Counted from the stretch's first letter, positions 27,619 to 36,667 are shown. The stretch is DNA of 64,000 nt from Microcoleus vaginatus HSN003 (GCF_022701255.1 NZ_CP031705.1:558001-622000), one strand, 5' to 3'. Made by a program: numbers and translations. The notes: generated by a model not told the origin, from the sequence alone.

Positions 27619-28512
27619 ATGACTACTAGGGTTAACCGCGTTGTTCTACCTCCGGCTTTTCTCGACCACACTCAATTACCAGACTCCGACGGTACTTTTG
27701 TAAAAAATTTTTAGGAGCATCCGCAAAGTTTAATTTTAACTGATTCGATCGGGCAAATTTTGCAGGAACGGCATCGTGACGGACAATATGCGATCGCTCA
27801 AGACTGCGGCATTTACTGGCGAGAAACTGAACCTGCTGAACAAGGTGCAGAACCTCCTGATTGGTTTTACGTTCCCAATTTACCTCCTAACATTGACGGT
27901 CAAATTCGGCTTTCCTAGGTGCTGTGGCGGGAACACATAGCACCGTTAATTGCTTTGGAATTTGCTAGCGGGAACGGGGATGAAGAGCGCGATTCCCTTC
28001 GGGATAGCTTCGCTTAACGTACTCCTTTATCTCGCACCGATGGAGGGGTAGTCACTAAACCTGGAAAGTTTTGGGTTTATGAGCGGGTGATGCGAATTCC
28101 CTATTATGGCATCTACCAAGTTAATAATGGCAGATTAGAAGTTTATCGGTTGATTGACGGGTATTATCAACTGTTAGAACTCAATCAGCGCGGTCATTTT
28201 CCCATTGCACCTTTAGGCGTAAAATTGGGACTTTGGCAAGGCAGTTATCAAAATCCAACCATGCTTTGGCTGCGCTGGTGGAACGAGGAAGGTAATTTGC
28301 TGTTGATTGGCGATGAAAGATCCGAATTGGAGAGATTGCGAGGGGAGCAACAGCGGGAAAGAGCCGAGAGTGCAGAACAGGCACGACAAGCTGAATTTCA
28401 GGCAAGAAGGGCTGCAATTCCCCGGTTGTTGGGAATGGGTTTGAGTGCCGAAAAAGTGGCGGAAGCGTTAAGTTTATCCGTGGAGGAAGTTAGGGATAAT
28501 GCTGGAGAGTGA
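27619..28512 (+). pseudogene. Uma2-family pseudogene with three in-frame stops
   Basis: A single reading frame of 298 codons from the ATG at 27619 (after GGAGGGAATT), broken by TAG (27712-27714), TAG (27916-27918) and TAA (28015-28017). No frameshift is present. The parts read as a normal Uma2 of the same clade as the gene at 687: 'PPDWFYVPNLPPNIDGQIRL', 'GKFWVYERVMRIPYYGIYQV', 'LWLRWWNEEGNLLLIGDERS' and a coiled tail. The third stop lies inside an eight-codon insertion resembling a small palindromic repeat (TCCCTTCGGGATAGCTTCGC). A 141-aa product could still start at 28087, but it would lack most of the fold. Confidence 0.8.
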
Positions 28513-28549
28513 GATAGTGAGAGAGAATAGAGGAAAAGGGCGATCGGTC

Positions 28550-28834
28550 TTAATAGACTTCATCATGAGAACCCATTTTGAGCAATAAAATAGCTTCCTC
28601 CTCATCTTCTGGATCGGTCACAAACTCAAATAAAATCCGATAATCATAATCTATTGAACACGACCAGATACCCGATAAATCTCCTGTCAGTTTGTGAGTT
28701 CGCAAGCTGGGGCTAAAGCAGTCTTCCGACAAAAGTTCAAGCGTAGCTTCAATTAAAAGGCGAAGCTGAGGATTTTTACGAACTAACTTTTTGAAAGTAC
28801 GAATAGATTTGGGAGTCCAACCAATTTTCATCAA
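28550..28834 (-). CDS. RelE/YafQ-like toxin
   Basis: 94 aa, basic. It has the RelE/ParE-superfamily layout: 'WTPKSIRTFKKLVRKNPQLR' helical start, 'LRTHKLTGDLSGIWSCSIDY' (the conserved LxG-W-S pattern), 'DYRILFEFV' and the ending 'ILLLKMGSHDEVY', close to plasmid addiction toxins that cleave mRNA at the ribosome. The start overlaps the antitoxin stop by 4 bp (ATGA at 28831-28834), the usual translational coupling of such pairs. Confidence 0.85.
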   Translation of the reverse strand: MMKIGWTPKSIRTFKKLVRKNPQLRLLIEATLELLSEDCFSPSLRTHKLTGDLSGIWSCSIDYDYRILFEFVTDPEDEEEAILLLKMGSHDEVY

Positions 28835-29055
28835 TCATCCAACTCCGCCATAAAATCGGCTACCGACCCAAATTTAACATTGCCCTCAGCATACTCTTGA
28901 CGAACTTCTGCCACTTCCTTGAGTAATTCATTTCGTCGCTGTTGTCGTAGACGATTCTGAAGAATATCTAGAAGCATAGCTTGATCTTCTAATGATAAAA
29001 CTTCTACAGCTTCCAGAGCTTGCTGGAATTGAGATGTATGTGTCGTTTTACTCAT
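28831..29055 (-). CDS. antitoxin of the RelE-like pair
   Basis: 74 aa, acidic C-terminus ('FGSVADFMAELDD'). Helical: 'QFQQALEAVEVLSLEDQAML' then 'LRQQRRNELLKEVAEVRQEY'. It is the first gene of the pair and overlaps the toxin by 4 bp. The C-terminal acidic tail is expected to wrap the toxin; the N-terminal part may bind the operator. Confidence 0.8.
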   Translation of the reverse strand: MSKTTHTSQFQQALEAVEVLSLEDQAMLLDILQNRLRQQRRNELLKEVAEVRQEYAEGNVKFGSVADFMAELDD

Positions 29056-29273
29056 ATTTTTTTCTACTTATAATCACGATATTTTGTATTTATTTTAGCA
29101 AGACTTATCCTAAGCTAGCATTTTTTAGTTGTAATGTGGAGAATTCCTGAGACGACTTTCAACATGAACAAATTAGGTGTGATCGGCCCGCCCTACAAAT
29201 TAATACCACATTTGCATCTTCTACGATCGCTTCTCACCCGTGCATCCTAAAGCAATCTACAAGGCGAGCTCAC

Positions 29274-29510
29274 TCAGTAGCCACCTAGAGTTTTACGAAC
29301 CTCGATTTCTTCAGCAGCGATTTCAATGGCTTCTGGAACCCTTTGTTTATCGATAATGCCTGCATCAATGAGTGCATCAACGCTCAAAGCTGCTAGCGGC
29401 TCGCTGCTTAAAGTTCGTTTGGCTTCTTCGTTCTTAAATTCCTTTTCGGGAAGTTCGCGCATTGTTTTCTTTATCGCCTTTTTTTGCCGTTTAATTAGTA
29501 AGGTGGGCAT
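29274..29510 (-). CDS. small charged protein of unknown function
   Basis: 78 aa (or 63 aa from the ATG at 29465, MRELPEKEFKNEEAKRTLSS). Highly charged, helical, ending 'AIEIAAEEIEVRKTLGGY'. I do not recognise it; the size and charge would suit an antitoxin-like or regulatory protein, but there is no partner. The first ATG at 29510 lies inside the perfect hairpin at 29491-29529, so the downstream start is likelier. Confidence 0.45.
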   Translation of the reverse strand: MPTLLIKRQKKAIKKTMRELPEKEFKNEEAKRTLSSEPLAALSVDALIDAGIIDKQRVPEAIEIAAEEIEVRKTLGGY

Positions 29511-29529
29511 CGCCCACCTTACTAATTAA
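29491..29529. repeat. perfect 18-bp hairpin, small dispersed palindrome
   Basis: TTAATTAGTAAGGTGGGC, three-base loop ATC, and its exact complement. It spans the end of sdhA (stop at 29526) and the start region of the next small ORF. The core GTAAGGTGGGC also occurs at about 560. It could act as a terminator or mRNA 3' end for sdhA, but its main nature is that of a mobile palindromic repeat. Confidence 0.8.
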
Positions 29530-31253
29530 TATTTTCGTTCCTGCGGCTCAAACATCGTAATCGCCACCGGCATATAAGCCAAATCAATCCCCGCAGGCGA
29601 ATAATACGCCATTGTATGCTTCAAAAAATTCCCGTCATCGCGCTCAGTAAAATCTTCCCGCGAATGAGCTCCCCGACTTTCCTGCCGGTTCAAAGCAGAA
29701 GTTAAAATCATTTTCCCGACAATTATCAAACTCCGCAACTCCAAAGCTTCCACAATTTCCGTATTCCACAACTTGCCTTTATCGTCTAAGTAAACCTCCT
29801 CATATTGTCGCTCTAAATCCTCCAATTTCTTTAAACCTTCCTGCATCAATTCGGCGCTACGAAATACGCCACAATACTCAGTCATAGTATCTTGATACTG
29901 CTGCCGGATTTGATTGATGCGGTATTTTCCGGGACGTTCTAAAAGTGCCTGAATTTGCTCTTTTGCTTCCGTAATATAACGCTGTTCGTCTACTGTCGGC
30001 AACTTGCGATTTTGTACGAATTGTGCTATGGTTGCGCCAGTAACTTTGCCGTAAACTACGCATTCCAATAGTGAATTACTGCCCAAACGGTTCGCGCCGT
30101 GAACTGACACGCAAGCTGCTTCGCCGGCTGCAAAGAAACCGTCTACCAAACTGTCAGGACTGCTGCGAACTTGCCCCCTAACATTAGTAGGAATTCCCCC
30201 CATTGAATAGTGAACTGTAGGGCGCACGGGCATCGGCTGATTTACGGCATCAATTCCTAACAAACGGTGGGCTTCTTCCCAAGCAAAAGGAATTTTGCTC
30301 ATGATTTTTTCGCGTCCCATGTGCCGCAAATCCAGATAGATAAAGGGGCCGCCTGCACTACCATCAACATTAATTCCTCGACCGGCGCGAATTTCTATGG
30401 AAATTGACCGCGAGGTGATATCTCTGGGCGCTAATTCCATCCGCGACGGGGCATAATTCGCCATAAATCGATCGCCCTCTGAATTAATCAAATAAGCGCC
30501 TTCGCCCCGCACAGCCTCCGAAATCAACACTCCCACGGGATACAAACCCGTCGGGTGAAACTGCACAAATTCCATATCTTCCAGCGGCAATCCAGCTAAA
30601 GCCGCCATTGCCAAACCGTCTCCGGTGGAGGCGTAATCGTTCGACGTGGTATTGTAAACTCGGCCGTAACCGCCCGTAGCAAACATCACCGCCTTAGCCC
30701 GCACCACGGCAATTTCGCCGTCTAGCAGGCTATACATAACTACCCCCTTGGCTTGGCCTTCTTCCAAAATCAGGCGCGTGACATACCACTCCTGATAGAT
30801 GTGAACTCCGCAGCGGCGCAGATTGTTGACTAATTCGTGGAGGATGGCGTGACCAGTTTTGTCCGCGGCGTAGCAGGTGCGGCGGTGGGAATGTCCGCCG
30901 AAAGCGCGCTGGGCAATTCTGCCGTCTGGGAGGCGGGAAAAGAGGACTCCCATGTGTTCTAAATCTATGACTACACCGGGGGCTTCGCGGGTGAGGATTT
31001 CTACCGCGTCTTGGTCAGCTAAATAGTCTGAACCTTTTACTGTGTCGAAGGCGTGGGCTTTCCAACTGTCATCAGGATCGACATTTTGTAGGCTGGAGGC
31101 CATACCGCCTTGGGCTGCGACGGAGTGCGATCGAATCGGGTGAGTTTTGGCGACGACAGCTACCTTTAAACTGGGGTCAGTCCGAGCAATTTCTACTGCG
31201 GCGCGGCAACCTGCTAAACCGCCGCCTACAATGATTACGTCGTGTTCTAGCAT
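29526..31253 (-). CDS. sdhA: succinate dehydrogenase/fumarate reductase flavoprotein subunit
   Basis: 575 aa. N-terminal FAD-binding GxGxxG-type motif ('[20 protein letters not shown]'). '[10 protein letters not shown]' with His43 is the site of covalent FAD attachment in this family. '[18 protein letters not shown]' and '[12 protein letters not shown]' belong to the dicarboxylate site, and '[17 protein letters not shown]' closes the FAD domain. It oxidises succinate to fumarate and feeds the plastoquinone pool at the thylakoid or cytoplasmic membrane. No sdhB or sdhC is adjacent, as is common in cyanobacteria where the genes are scattered. Length and motifs are normal. Confidence 0.92.
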   Translation of the reverse strand: MLEHDVIIVGGGLAGCRAAVEIARTDPSLKVAVVAKTHPIRSHSVAAQGGMASSLQNVDPDDSWKAHAFDTVKGSDYLADQDAVEILTREAPGVVIDLEHMGVLFSRLPDGRIAQRAFGGHSHRRTCYAADKTGHAILHELVNNLRRCGVHIYQEWYVTRLILEEGQAKGVVMYSLLDGEIAVVRAKAVMFATGGYGRVYNTTSNDYASTGDGLAMAALAGLPLEDMEFVQFHPTGLYPVGVLISEAVRGEGAYLINSEGDRFMANYAPSRMELAPRDITSRSISIEIRAGRGINVDGSAGGPFIYLDLRHMGREKIMSKIPFAWEEAHRLLGIDAVNQPMPVRPTVHYSMGGIPTNVRGQVRSSPDSLVDGFFAAGEAACVSVHGANRLGSNSLLECVVYGKVTGATIAQFVQNRKLPTVDEQRYITEAKEQIQALLERPGKYRINQIRQQYQDTMTEYCGVFRSAELMQEGLKKLEDLERQYEEVYLDDKGKLWNTEIVEALELRSLIIVGKMILTSALNRQESRGAHSREDFTERDDGNFLKHTMAYYSPAGIDLAYMPVAITMFEPQERKY

Positions 31254-31297
31254 TTTTTTGAATTATTTTGAGTGTTCTGCTCAACTTATGGTGACGC

Positions 31298-31335
31298 AAA
31301 AAAAAACTTCCTACCACAAGAGCGGGAAGTTTTTT
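31298..31335 (-). terminator. intrinsic terminator after the membrane-protein gene
   Basis: AAAAAACTTCC (31301-31311) pairs with GGAAGTTTTTT (31325-31335), giving a stem with U-runs on both strands. On the minus strand it follows the stop of the 31383-31697 gene and precedes sdhA. Confidence 0.8.
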
Positions 31336-31382
31336 AACTTTTGATTTGAATGGAAAATCAAAAGTTAAAATCTCAAATTGGA

Positions 31383-31697
31383 CTAGCCGGCGCTTTCGGC
31401 AGGATTCTGAAGCGACTGATTTCCCGTTGCAGAAGGTTGAGGTTCCGTACCGGGTTCTACAGCAAGCACTTCAATGTTATTTAGCAGAGTTGTCACGAAA
31501 GCAAACAGCAAGAAGGGCAGAGACAGCACTAAAATCAAGCCGACGGTAGCCAAGGCGAAGATTTGGCGGGCGCTACTCCACAAGGCGAGTGCCGACGCTA
31601 GACTTAGGAAGATGACTATCAGCCAAACAATGATTTGACCGTAAATGTCGCCAAAGGTGAGGGTACATTTAAGGCGATAGTTTTGGATGTTATTCAT
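31383..31697 (-). CDS. two-helix membrane protein of unknown function
   Basis: 104 aa from the ATG at 31697 (MNNIQNYRLKCTLTFGDIYG). Two membrane helices, 'IIVWLIVIFLSLASALALW' and 'IFALATVGLILVLSLPFLLF', then a Pro/Glu-rich tail. The frame extends upstream to 31763, but residues before MNNIQ look non-coding. I do not recognise the family. The gene is followed by a strong terminator, so it is probably transcribed alone. Confidence 0.6.
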   Translation of the reverse strand: MNNIQNYRLKCTLTFGDIYGQIIVWLIVIFLSLASALALWSSARQIFALATVGLILVLSLPFLLFAFVTTLLNNIEVLAVEPGTEPQPSATGNQSLQNPAESAG

Positions 31698-32115
31698 TTG
31701 ATGCCTCGCGAGATTGCTATTACGACTTGTCCAAAAATACTTTGACAGTGCGTCAATGCCCACTGTAAATTTCTAAGTTTAGCTGCCGCAACTTGGTTTT
31801 GGGGTTGTTGTAAACATTCTTTAATAAGTTGCGACAACACTTGGTATTTTTTTGCTTCTGACTGGGAAATTCTGCCGAAACAGTTGGCTGACGCACTCGC
31901 CCGGCCTAGAAACCGGGTTTTTTAGGGTTTGGGCCGACTGACTAGAAATAAACGCGCGAAAAAACCAAGGTGATCGTCGCCGGTGCGTCCAGGATTACCA
32001 AACCAAGGCATAAGGGGAAAGTCTACTTTTTGAGGGAGCCCCGACTTGGTAAAGTAATGTTAAGCTGCATGGCAATGCAATCAACCTTTATAGTGTCCCA
32101 CCTGTCTTTTGGCCC
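31698..32115. other. 418-bp spacer upstream of divergent genes
   Basis: No gene seen. It contains an orphan terminator-like hairpin on the plus strand (CCCGG 31900-31904, CCGGG 31913-31917, then TTTTTT) that overlaps a CTAGAAACCGGGTTTTTT dispersed-repeat copy. The promoters of the genes at 31697 (minus) and 32116 (plus) must lie here. Confidence 0.5.
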
Positions 32116-32841
32116 ATGTTTTCAGAGAGCAAATTGCTGATTTCGCGCTGTTTCCTGGCCGGTTTGGGAACGCAGACGTTTGTGTTCCGGGAAGACCGGA
32201 TTCCCCAAGAGAGTCCGGTGCTGGTGGTGAGCAATCACCGCAGTTTCTTAGATCCTGTGCTGCTCACGGCGGCTTTGGGTCGATCGATCCGCTTTGCTTG
32301 TCATCATTACATGGGTCAAGTTCCGCTAATGAGGGAAGTTGTCACGACTTTCGGCGCTTTCCCCCTGGAAGCACCCGAGCACCGACAGCAGCATTTTTTC
32401 TCTCAAGCGACAGCGCTGCTGCAAGGCGGGGAGATGGTGGGGGTGTTTCCAGAGGGTGCAGAACCGATGGTGAAGCTGACTGGGCCCAATACTGTGGGGA
32501 AGTTTCAGCGGGGATTTGCTCATTTGGCTTTGCGGGCTCCGGTGCGGGATTTGGCGGTTTTGCCGGTGGCCATTAGTTCTTTTGAGGAACACTCGGTAAG
32601 ATCGGGTGTACCCCTCAAGTTGTTGAGTTTTTTTGATCCTTCGGAACCACTGTTCGATCGCTCTGGGTGGCATCCTATGATAATTTATCAGCGAGTTAAT
32701 GTTTTAATCGGCCGGCCTTACTGGATTACTGTCGAGAGACAGCAGCAATATCGAGGCAAAAAAGCCAAAGCAGTTGTGGCTGAACTCACAGACCACTGTC
32801 AGGGGGAAATTGCAGAATTACTCCAACGAGGTTATTTGTAA
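32116..32841 (+). CDS. LPLAT/PlsC-family acyltransferase
   Basis: 241 aa. HX4D acyltransferase motif 'NHRSFLDP' (His41, Asp46) and the glycerol-phosphate-binding 'GVFPEGAEP' near residue 115. It would transfer an acyl chain to a lysophospholipid, diacylglycerol or alcohol at the membrane. No membrane helix is obvious. It lies 92 bp before an alpha/beta hydrolase gene on the same strand. The same two domains are fused in plant phytyl ester synthases, and cyanobacterial slr2103-type acyltransferases make phytyl esters and acyl plastoquinol. An ordinary lysophosphatidic-acid acyltransferase is the alternative. Confidence 0.82.
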   Translation: MFSESKLLISRCFLAGLGTQTFVFREDRIPQESPVLVVSNHRSFLDPVLLTAALGRSIRFACHHYMGQVPLMREVVTTFGAFPLEAPEHRQQHFFSQATALLQGGEMVGVFPEGAEPMVKLTGPNTVGKFQRGFAHLALRAPVRDLAVLPVAISSFEEHSVRSGVPLKLLSFFDPSEPLFDRSGWHPMIIYQRVNVLIGRPYWITVERQQQYRGKKAKAVVAELTDHCQGEIAELLQRGYL

Positions 32842-32933
32842 GTTTGTTGACTGTGGGCTGTTGACTGTGGGCTGGTGTCAGATTTCCAATCTAAAATCTA
32901 AAATCTAAAATCTAAAATCGATTGACTTGAATC

Positions 32934-33755
32934 ATGGCAAAAGCTAACAATAAGGTTCGTTTCCTAACCCCCAAACCCCCGAAACCCGATCGCCCTTTAT
33001 TTGTATTTTTGCCCGGTATGGACGGGGGCGGTTTGCTGCTGCGCTCCCAAATTCCTAAATTAGCCAATCATTTCGACATTCGTTGCTTAACTTTACCTGC
33101 GGACGATACGCCTAGTTGGGATGTACTGGTTAGCGAAACAATTGCCTTAATTGAAGCCGAAAAGCAAGCCGGAAAGCCTAAGCGGCCGGTTTATCTGTGT
33201 GGCGAGTCATTTGGGGGCTGTTTAGCGATGAAAGTTGTGTTAGAAGCTCCTCAATTGTGCGATCGATTAATGTTAGTCAATCCCGCTTCTTCGTTTCGAC
33301 AGCAGCCTTGGGTGCAGTGGGGCTCGTACCTGACTCAGTGGCTGCCGGCCAACCTTTATCCGCTGTCGGTAATCGGTTTATTGCCGATATTAGCATCATT
33401 AGGAAAGATTGGGCGCGACGATCGGCGAGCTTTGCTAGAAGCGATGCAAGCAGTACCGCAAAATACGTCTGTGTGGAGATTGGCGTTAGTGCGATCGTTT
33501 AATGTTGAGGAATATCAGTTGCGTGGCATCAAACAGCCGACGCTAGTAATTGCTAGCGGTGCCGATCGGCTGCTGCCTTCTTTAGCAGAAGCGAAGCTTT
33601 TAGTCAAGGTAATTCCCAAGGCTCAAATGGTGCTGCTGGCTAACAGCGGTCATGCTTGTTTGTTAGAAACAGATGTTGACCTTTTTGCGATTATGCAAGC
33701 TCGCAACTTTTTGACCAAATCTGAAGAAAATCTGTCATTAGTCAGTAGTCATTAG
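32934..33755 (+). CDS. alpha/beta hydrolase
   Basis: 273 aa. Alpha/beta-hydrolase fold with 'LFVFLPGMDGGGLLLRSQI' (oxyanion region), nucleophile elbow 'LCGESFGG' (Ser92), and the probable Asp ('IASGADRLLP') and His ('ANSGHACLLET') of the triad. The extra 'QWLPANLYPLSVIGLLPILA' cap is hydrophobic, suiting a lipid substrate. Close resemblance in layout to the hydrolase half of plant phytyl ester synthases. A heptamer repeat (ATCTAAA)n lies just upstream. Substrate uncertain. Confidence 0.8.
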   Translation: MAKANNKVRFLTPKPPKPDRPLFVFLPGMDGGGLLLRSQIPKLANHFDIRCLTLPADDTPSWDVLVSETIALIEAEKQAGKPKRPVYLCGESFGGCLAMKVVLEAPQLCDRLMLVNPASSFRQQPWVQWGSYLTQWLPANLYPLSVIGLLPILASLGKIGRDDRRALLEAMQAVPQNTSVWRLALVRSFNVEEYQLRGIKQPTLVIASGADRLLPSLAEAKLLVKVIPKAQMVLLANSGHACLLETDVDLFAIMQARNFLTKSEENLSLVSSH

Positions 33756-33935
33756 TTATTAGTCATTAGTTATTAGTCATTAGCTATGACTAATAACTAT
33801 TGAGTCAGTCAGGGCAAAATTAGAGATTGGGCGATCGGTAAAGTTCCTATCCCACTTAACCCGCCCTGACACTCATTAGTAACTACCTAAATACCAGCCA
33901 CTAATGACTAATAACTAATGACTAATAACTAATTA
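33735..33935. repeat. 14-mer TAGTCATTAGTTAT repeats, inverted pair of clusters
   Basis: The unit TAGTCATTAGTTAT is repeated in tandem at about 33739-33785 and again in the opposite orientation at about 33900-33935, with a HIP1-containing 110-bp spacer between. The clusters could fold back on each other between the two convergent genes and may work as a shared terminator. Confidence 0.65.
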
Positions 33936-34780
33936 AGAGTTAGCCATTTTTGAGCGTTAAGCCGCTGGACGACGCCAAATACCATGAGGTCTAGTGTTAC
34001 CTTGCGCTCATCTATCAAAAAAGGCTCTAAAGTGCTAGTTTTGGTATTATTGTCAGCACAGGAAAACGCCCTTTGACTTTGAATATTTTCTTGAGGAAAA
34101 TACAGGTTAAATTGGCGCTCACCTTCTTGGAATTTACCAATTACCTGCCAGCAATCGCCGGCGGAACTCATGCCGAAAACGGGGAATTTTTGCTTGATCA
34201 AACTCACCTCTAAATCCTTAACGCCCTGCTTAGCTAAAGCAGTTTGCAAGGCGGGCAAATAATCTTGTTGAATAAAATCCGCAAAGGGCTTGTCTTCAAC
34301 AGCAGGTGCTTTTTCCTTTTTAGCTTTAGCTGGGGGCTTGTCGCCTTCGGCCTTGGCTGCGGGCTTTTTAGCAGCCGCCTGGGGCTTGTCAGTGCTGGGT
34401 AAGTCGGTTGTCTCGGGTTCGTCGGAACTCGGGGCGTTCTCGATCGAAGCACTGGGAGTTTCGGATTCGCCAGCGGTAGGATTTTTCGGTTCTTTCTTGG
34501 CTGCGGGTTTTTTAGCAGTCGGCTGAGGCTTGTCAGTGCTGGGAAAGTCGGTTGTCTCGGCTGTGTCGGAACTCGGGGCGTTCTCGATCGAAGCACTGGG
34601 AGTTTCGGATTCGCCAGCGGTAGGATTTTTCGGTTCTTCTGACTTTTTAGCAGTCGGCTGAGGCTTGTCAGTGCTGGGAAAGTCGGTTGTCTCGGCTGTG
34701 TCGGAACTCGGAGCGTGCTCGATCGAAGCACTGGGAGTTTCGGATTCGCCAGCGGTAGGATTTTTCGGTTCTTCTGGCAT
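33929..34780 (-). CDS. DUF2996 protein with triplicated linker
   Basis: 283 aa. The C-terminal 125 residues are the cyanobacterial DUF2996 domain ('KPFADFIQQDYLPALQTALA', 'GDCWQVIGKFQEGERQFNLY', 'STLEPFLIDERKVTLDLMVF'). The function is unknown to me. The N-terminal half is disordered and built of three near-identical units of 45-49 residues ('EPKNPTAGESETPSASIE...DKPQ.TAKK'), whose DNA copies are almost identical, so they arose by recent tandem duplication. ATG at 34780 has an AAAAGGAAACGTTA site. Confidence 0.82.
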   Translation of the reverse strand: MPEEPKNPTAGESETPSASIEHAPSSDTAETTDFPSTDKPQPTAKKSEEPKNPTAGESETPSASIENAPSSDTAETTDFPSTDKPQPTAKKPAAKKEPKNPTAGESETPSASIENAPSSDEPETTDLPSTDKPQAAAKKPAAKAEGDKPPAKAKKEKAPAVEDKPFADFIQQDYLPALQTALAKQGVKDLEVSLIKQKFPVFGMSSAGDCWQVIGKFQEGERQFNLYFPQENIQSQRAFSCADNNTKTSTLEPFLIDERKVTLDLMVFGVVQRLNAQKWLTLN

Positions 34781-34961
34781 TAACGTTTCCTTTTAAAAGT
34801 GATCGGTAAAAGGAGTTGTGAGTGCAGGTGCGGGCGATCGACTTTTTTGATCGCCGAAACTTTTTATCGAAAACCAACCTGAGAAAATTGCGATTCAAAA
34901 AAATTTGAACTCAACACACTCAGGACGATCGTCGGCAAAGATCACAACTCCTTTGGTTATT

Positions 34962-35849
34962 CTAAATCTCAGCGACAGCTCGTTCAATCAAACGGCGGGC
35001 GAGAGTTTGAACACCAGTGTGTTCGTAGTAGTTGGTAGTCATGTCGAGGAATGCGCCCACGTAGTCCACCTTGTCTGCTGAAATATCTACAACATTCTGC
35101 AAGTGGCCGAGTACGTTTTGGGGAGTCAAACCTCGATCGCCCACAAAAGAGCTCATCCAGCCAGAAACCGAGTTAAAGCTTTCGCCAATAAAGCCGAGTT
35201 GGCCTGCGGGAGAGCCCCCTGGAATCATGCCACCGATCGCATTAAATGACGGATTGGATTGCAAATCACTAGGAGAGAGCTTTTGAATCCAAGACTGGGC
35301 GGCGAGGATAAAGTCTGGCCCCAAAGGAATCAAACCGTCAAAACAAACCAAAGCAGCCATCCGCATCAGGGATTCGCCGCCGTAGTCGCCCAAGGATGCA
35401 GCAAAATCGCCGATGCTGTCGCCGGGAATGCCGTTGATTTGGCAAAAAGCGAGCAACTCAGTGACTAACTTCAAAGAAAGGTCGATCGTTTGAGCTTTTT
35501 CGGCCTTGGGAGTGATATTGCCCAGCATGGACAAAAACGGCACATTTTGGGCGACTTTGTTAGCGAGGGCGGCAGTGCCCAAAGCCCTGTCGGCGTTGTC
35601 AATAGTTTGGTAGAGCCAGAGAGCGCGCTGGTAGCCCTCAGATTTATCGTTGTAGAGGTAGATGGCGCGCTCGCCAATTTGCTGAATCAGTTCTTCGTCA
35701 GTTTCGCCTGTAACGGTGCGAAGGGTATTTTCAAAGCCAACTAAATTGTTCCACTCGCCGGGAACCACAAAGTCAAGCGCTCGCAGGGCTTTGACAGTCA
35801 TGTTGTCTTGAGGCAGTTGATCGACTAATTCAAAGACTGTTTTGCTCAC
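34962..35849 (-). CDS. conserved cyanobacterial protein of unknown function
   Basis: 295 aa, soluble, all-helical by appearance, no signal peptide. Distinct stretches are 'VVPGEWNNLVGFENTLRTVT', 'GYQRALWLYQTIDNADRALG', 'INGIPGDSIGDFAASLGDYG' and 'MAALVCFDGLIPLGPDFILA'. I have seen similar proteins across cyanobacteria but know no function. It is well preceded by AAGGAGTTTTTT before the ATG at 35849 and is expressed alone. Repeated aromatic and Gly-Pro turns give the look of a thylakoid-associated or carotenoid/membrane-interacting helical bundle, but that is a guess. Confidence 0.7.
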   Translation of the reverse strand: MSKTVFELVDQLPQDNMTVKALRALDFVVPGEWNNLVGFENTLRTVTGETDEELIQQIGERAIYLYNDKSEGYQRALWLYQTIDNADRALGTAALANKVAQNVPFLSMLGNITPKAEKAQTIDLSLKLVTELLAFCQINGIPGDSIGDFAASLGDYGGESLMRMAALVCFDGLIPLGPDFILAAQSWIQKLSPSDLQSNPSFNAIGGMIPGGSPAGQLGFIGESFNSVSGWMSSFVGDRGLTPQNVLGHLQNVVDISADKVDYVGAFLDMTTNYYEHTGVQTLARRLIERAVAEI

Positions 35850-35986
35850 AAAAAACTCCTTATGCTGGAACGAAAATCAAAGGTATTACTTTTGGCAGAT
35901 TGCAAAACTTCACAGTCTCATTGTGGCAGACTTAGTGGTGATAGCGCCAGACTTGAGTCGGGCGCGGAGTTCGACAAAAGAGATTG

Positions 35987-36541
35987 CTACTTGAGGCGGG
36001 CAAGGCCGCCCAGGTTAAATTTTGACAGCCAAGCTTCCCTATCGCTAGCGGTAAAAGAGGTAGTGCGGGATTGAATTTTCACCTGATAGCGATTGGCCAC
36101 TAAAACAGCGGTACCATTAGCACCCTGATTAACGGCGGGATAGCCACTGATTTGCTTGGTACTTTGCTTAAATTTTGCACCTGCGTTGGGGTTGCCGGCG
36201 ATGTCGTTAATCGAGAGAACCGCGACATTTTTACCGCCTTTGTTCAGCTTAGCTTCAGCAAAACCGGCTTTTTCTTGAGCAAAAACGCGATCGAATCCAC
36301 TGCCAGAAGAGGGGAAATATTTATTTAACTTACCGCCTGCAACTGCCTTCTTGGGCAGGTTTTGATTACTAGCACTTGATTTGTCAGCAGTTGTCTGCCT
36401 GACTTTAGCAGGTTTTTGGGTGCTTTCCTCCTGGGCTTTGTCCCAGCGAGAGGGCGCCTGAGTTTGACCGCAGGCGGTCACTAACAGCAATACCGAGATC
36501 AGGAATGGAGCTAAGATGCGGCGTGCGGGGAAAAATTGCAT
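35987..36541 (-). CDS. lipoprotein of unknown function
   Basis: 184 aa from the ATG at 36541 (MQFFPARRILAPFLISVLLL). Signal peptide with lipobox 'LVTAC' followed by Gly, so the mature protein is acylated at Cys and anchored to the membrane outer face. A Lys/Gln/Ser linker leads to a compact domain ('GGKLNKYFPSSGSGFDRVFA', 'NVAVLSINDIAGNPNAGAKF'). I do not recognise the family. The frame extends upstream to 36595, but the signal peptide fixes the start. Confidence 0.75.
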   Translation of the reverse strand: MQFFPARRILAPFLISVLLLVTACGQTQAPSRWDKAQEESTQKPAKVRQTTADKSSASNQNLPKKAVAGGKLNKYFPSSGSGFDRVFAQEKAGFAEAKLNKGGKNVAVLSINDIAGNPNAGAKFKQSTKQISGYPAVNQGANGTAVLVANRYQVKIQSRTTSFTASDREAWLSKFNLGGLARLK

Positions 36542-36631
36542 CGCTGTCTCCTCATTAGTAGGTTTCCATAACAATTGTGGCTTAGAATTTGGCAATTTGT
36601 GTGCTCTGATCGGATGATTTGTCTTCTTTGC

Positions 36632-36667
36632 AAAAAAATCCTCTGCCTGCCGACAGAGGATTTTTTT
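36632..36667. terminator. bidirectional intrinsic terminator after psaI
   Basis: AAAAAAATCCTCTG, loop CCTGCCGA, CAGAGGATTTTTTT. On the minus strand it ends the psaL-psaI transcript about 210 bp after psaI and insulates the lipoprotein gene. Confidence 0.85.

Noticed and set aside
31346..31549. Plus-strand ORF opposite the two-helix membrane protein
   Set aside because: It overlaps a better gene, has no ribosome-binding site and looks like random peptide.
32109..32576. Alternative frame inside the acyltransferase gene
   Set aside because: Gly/Ser-rich out-of-frame shadow; the acyltransferase frame carries clear catalytic motifs.
34962..35849. Orange carotenoid protein
   Set aside because: Length and a few helical stretches are suggestive, but the OCP N-terminal signature and carotenoid-binding Tyr/Trp motifs are not there.
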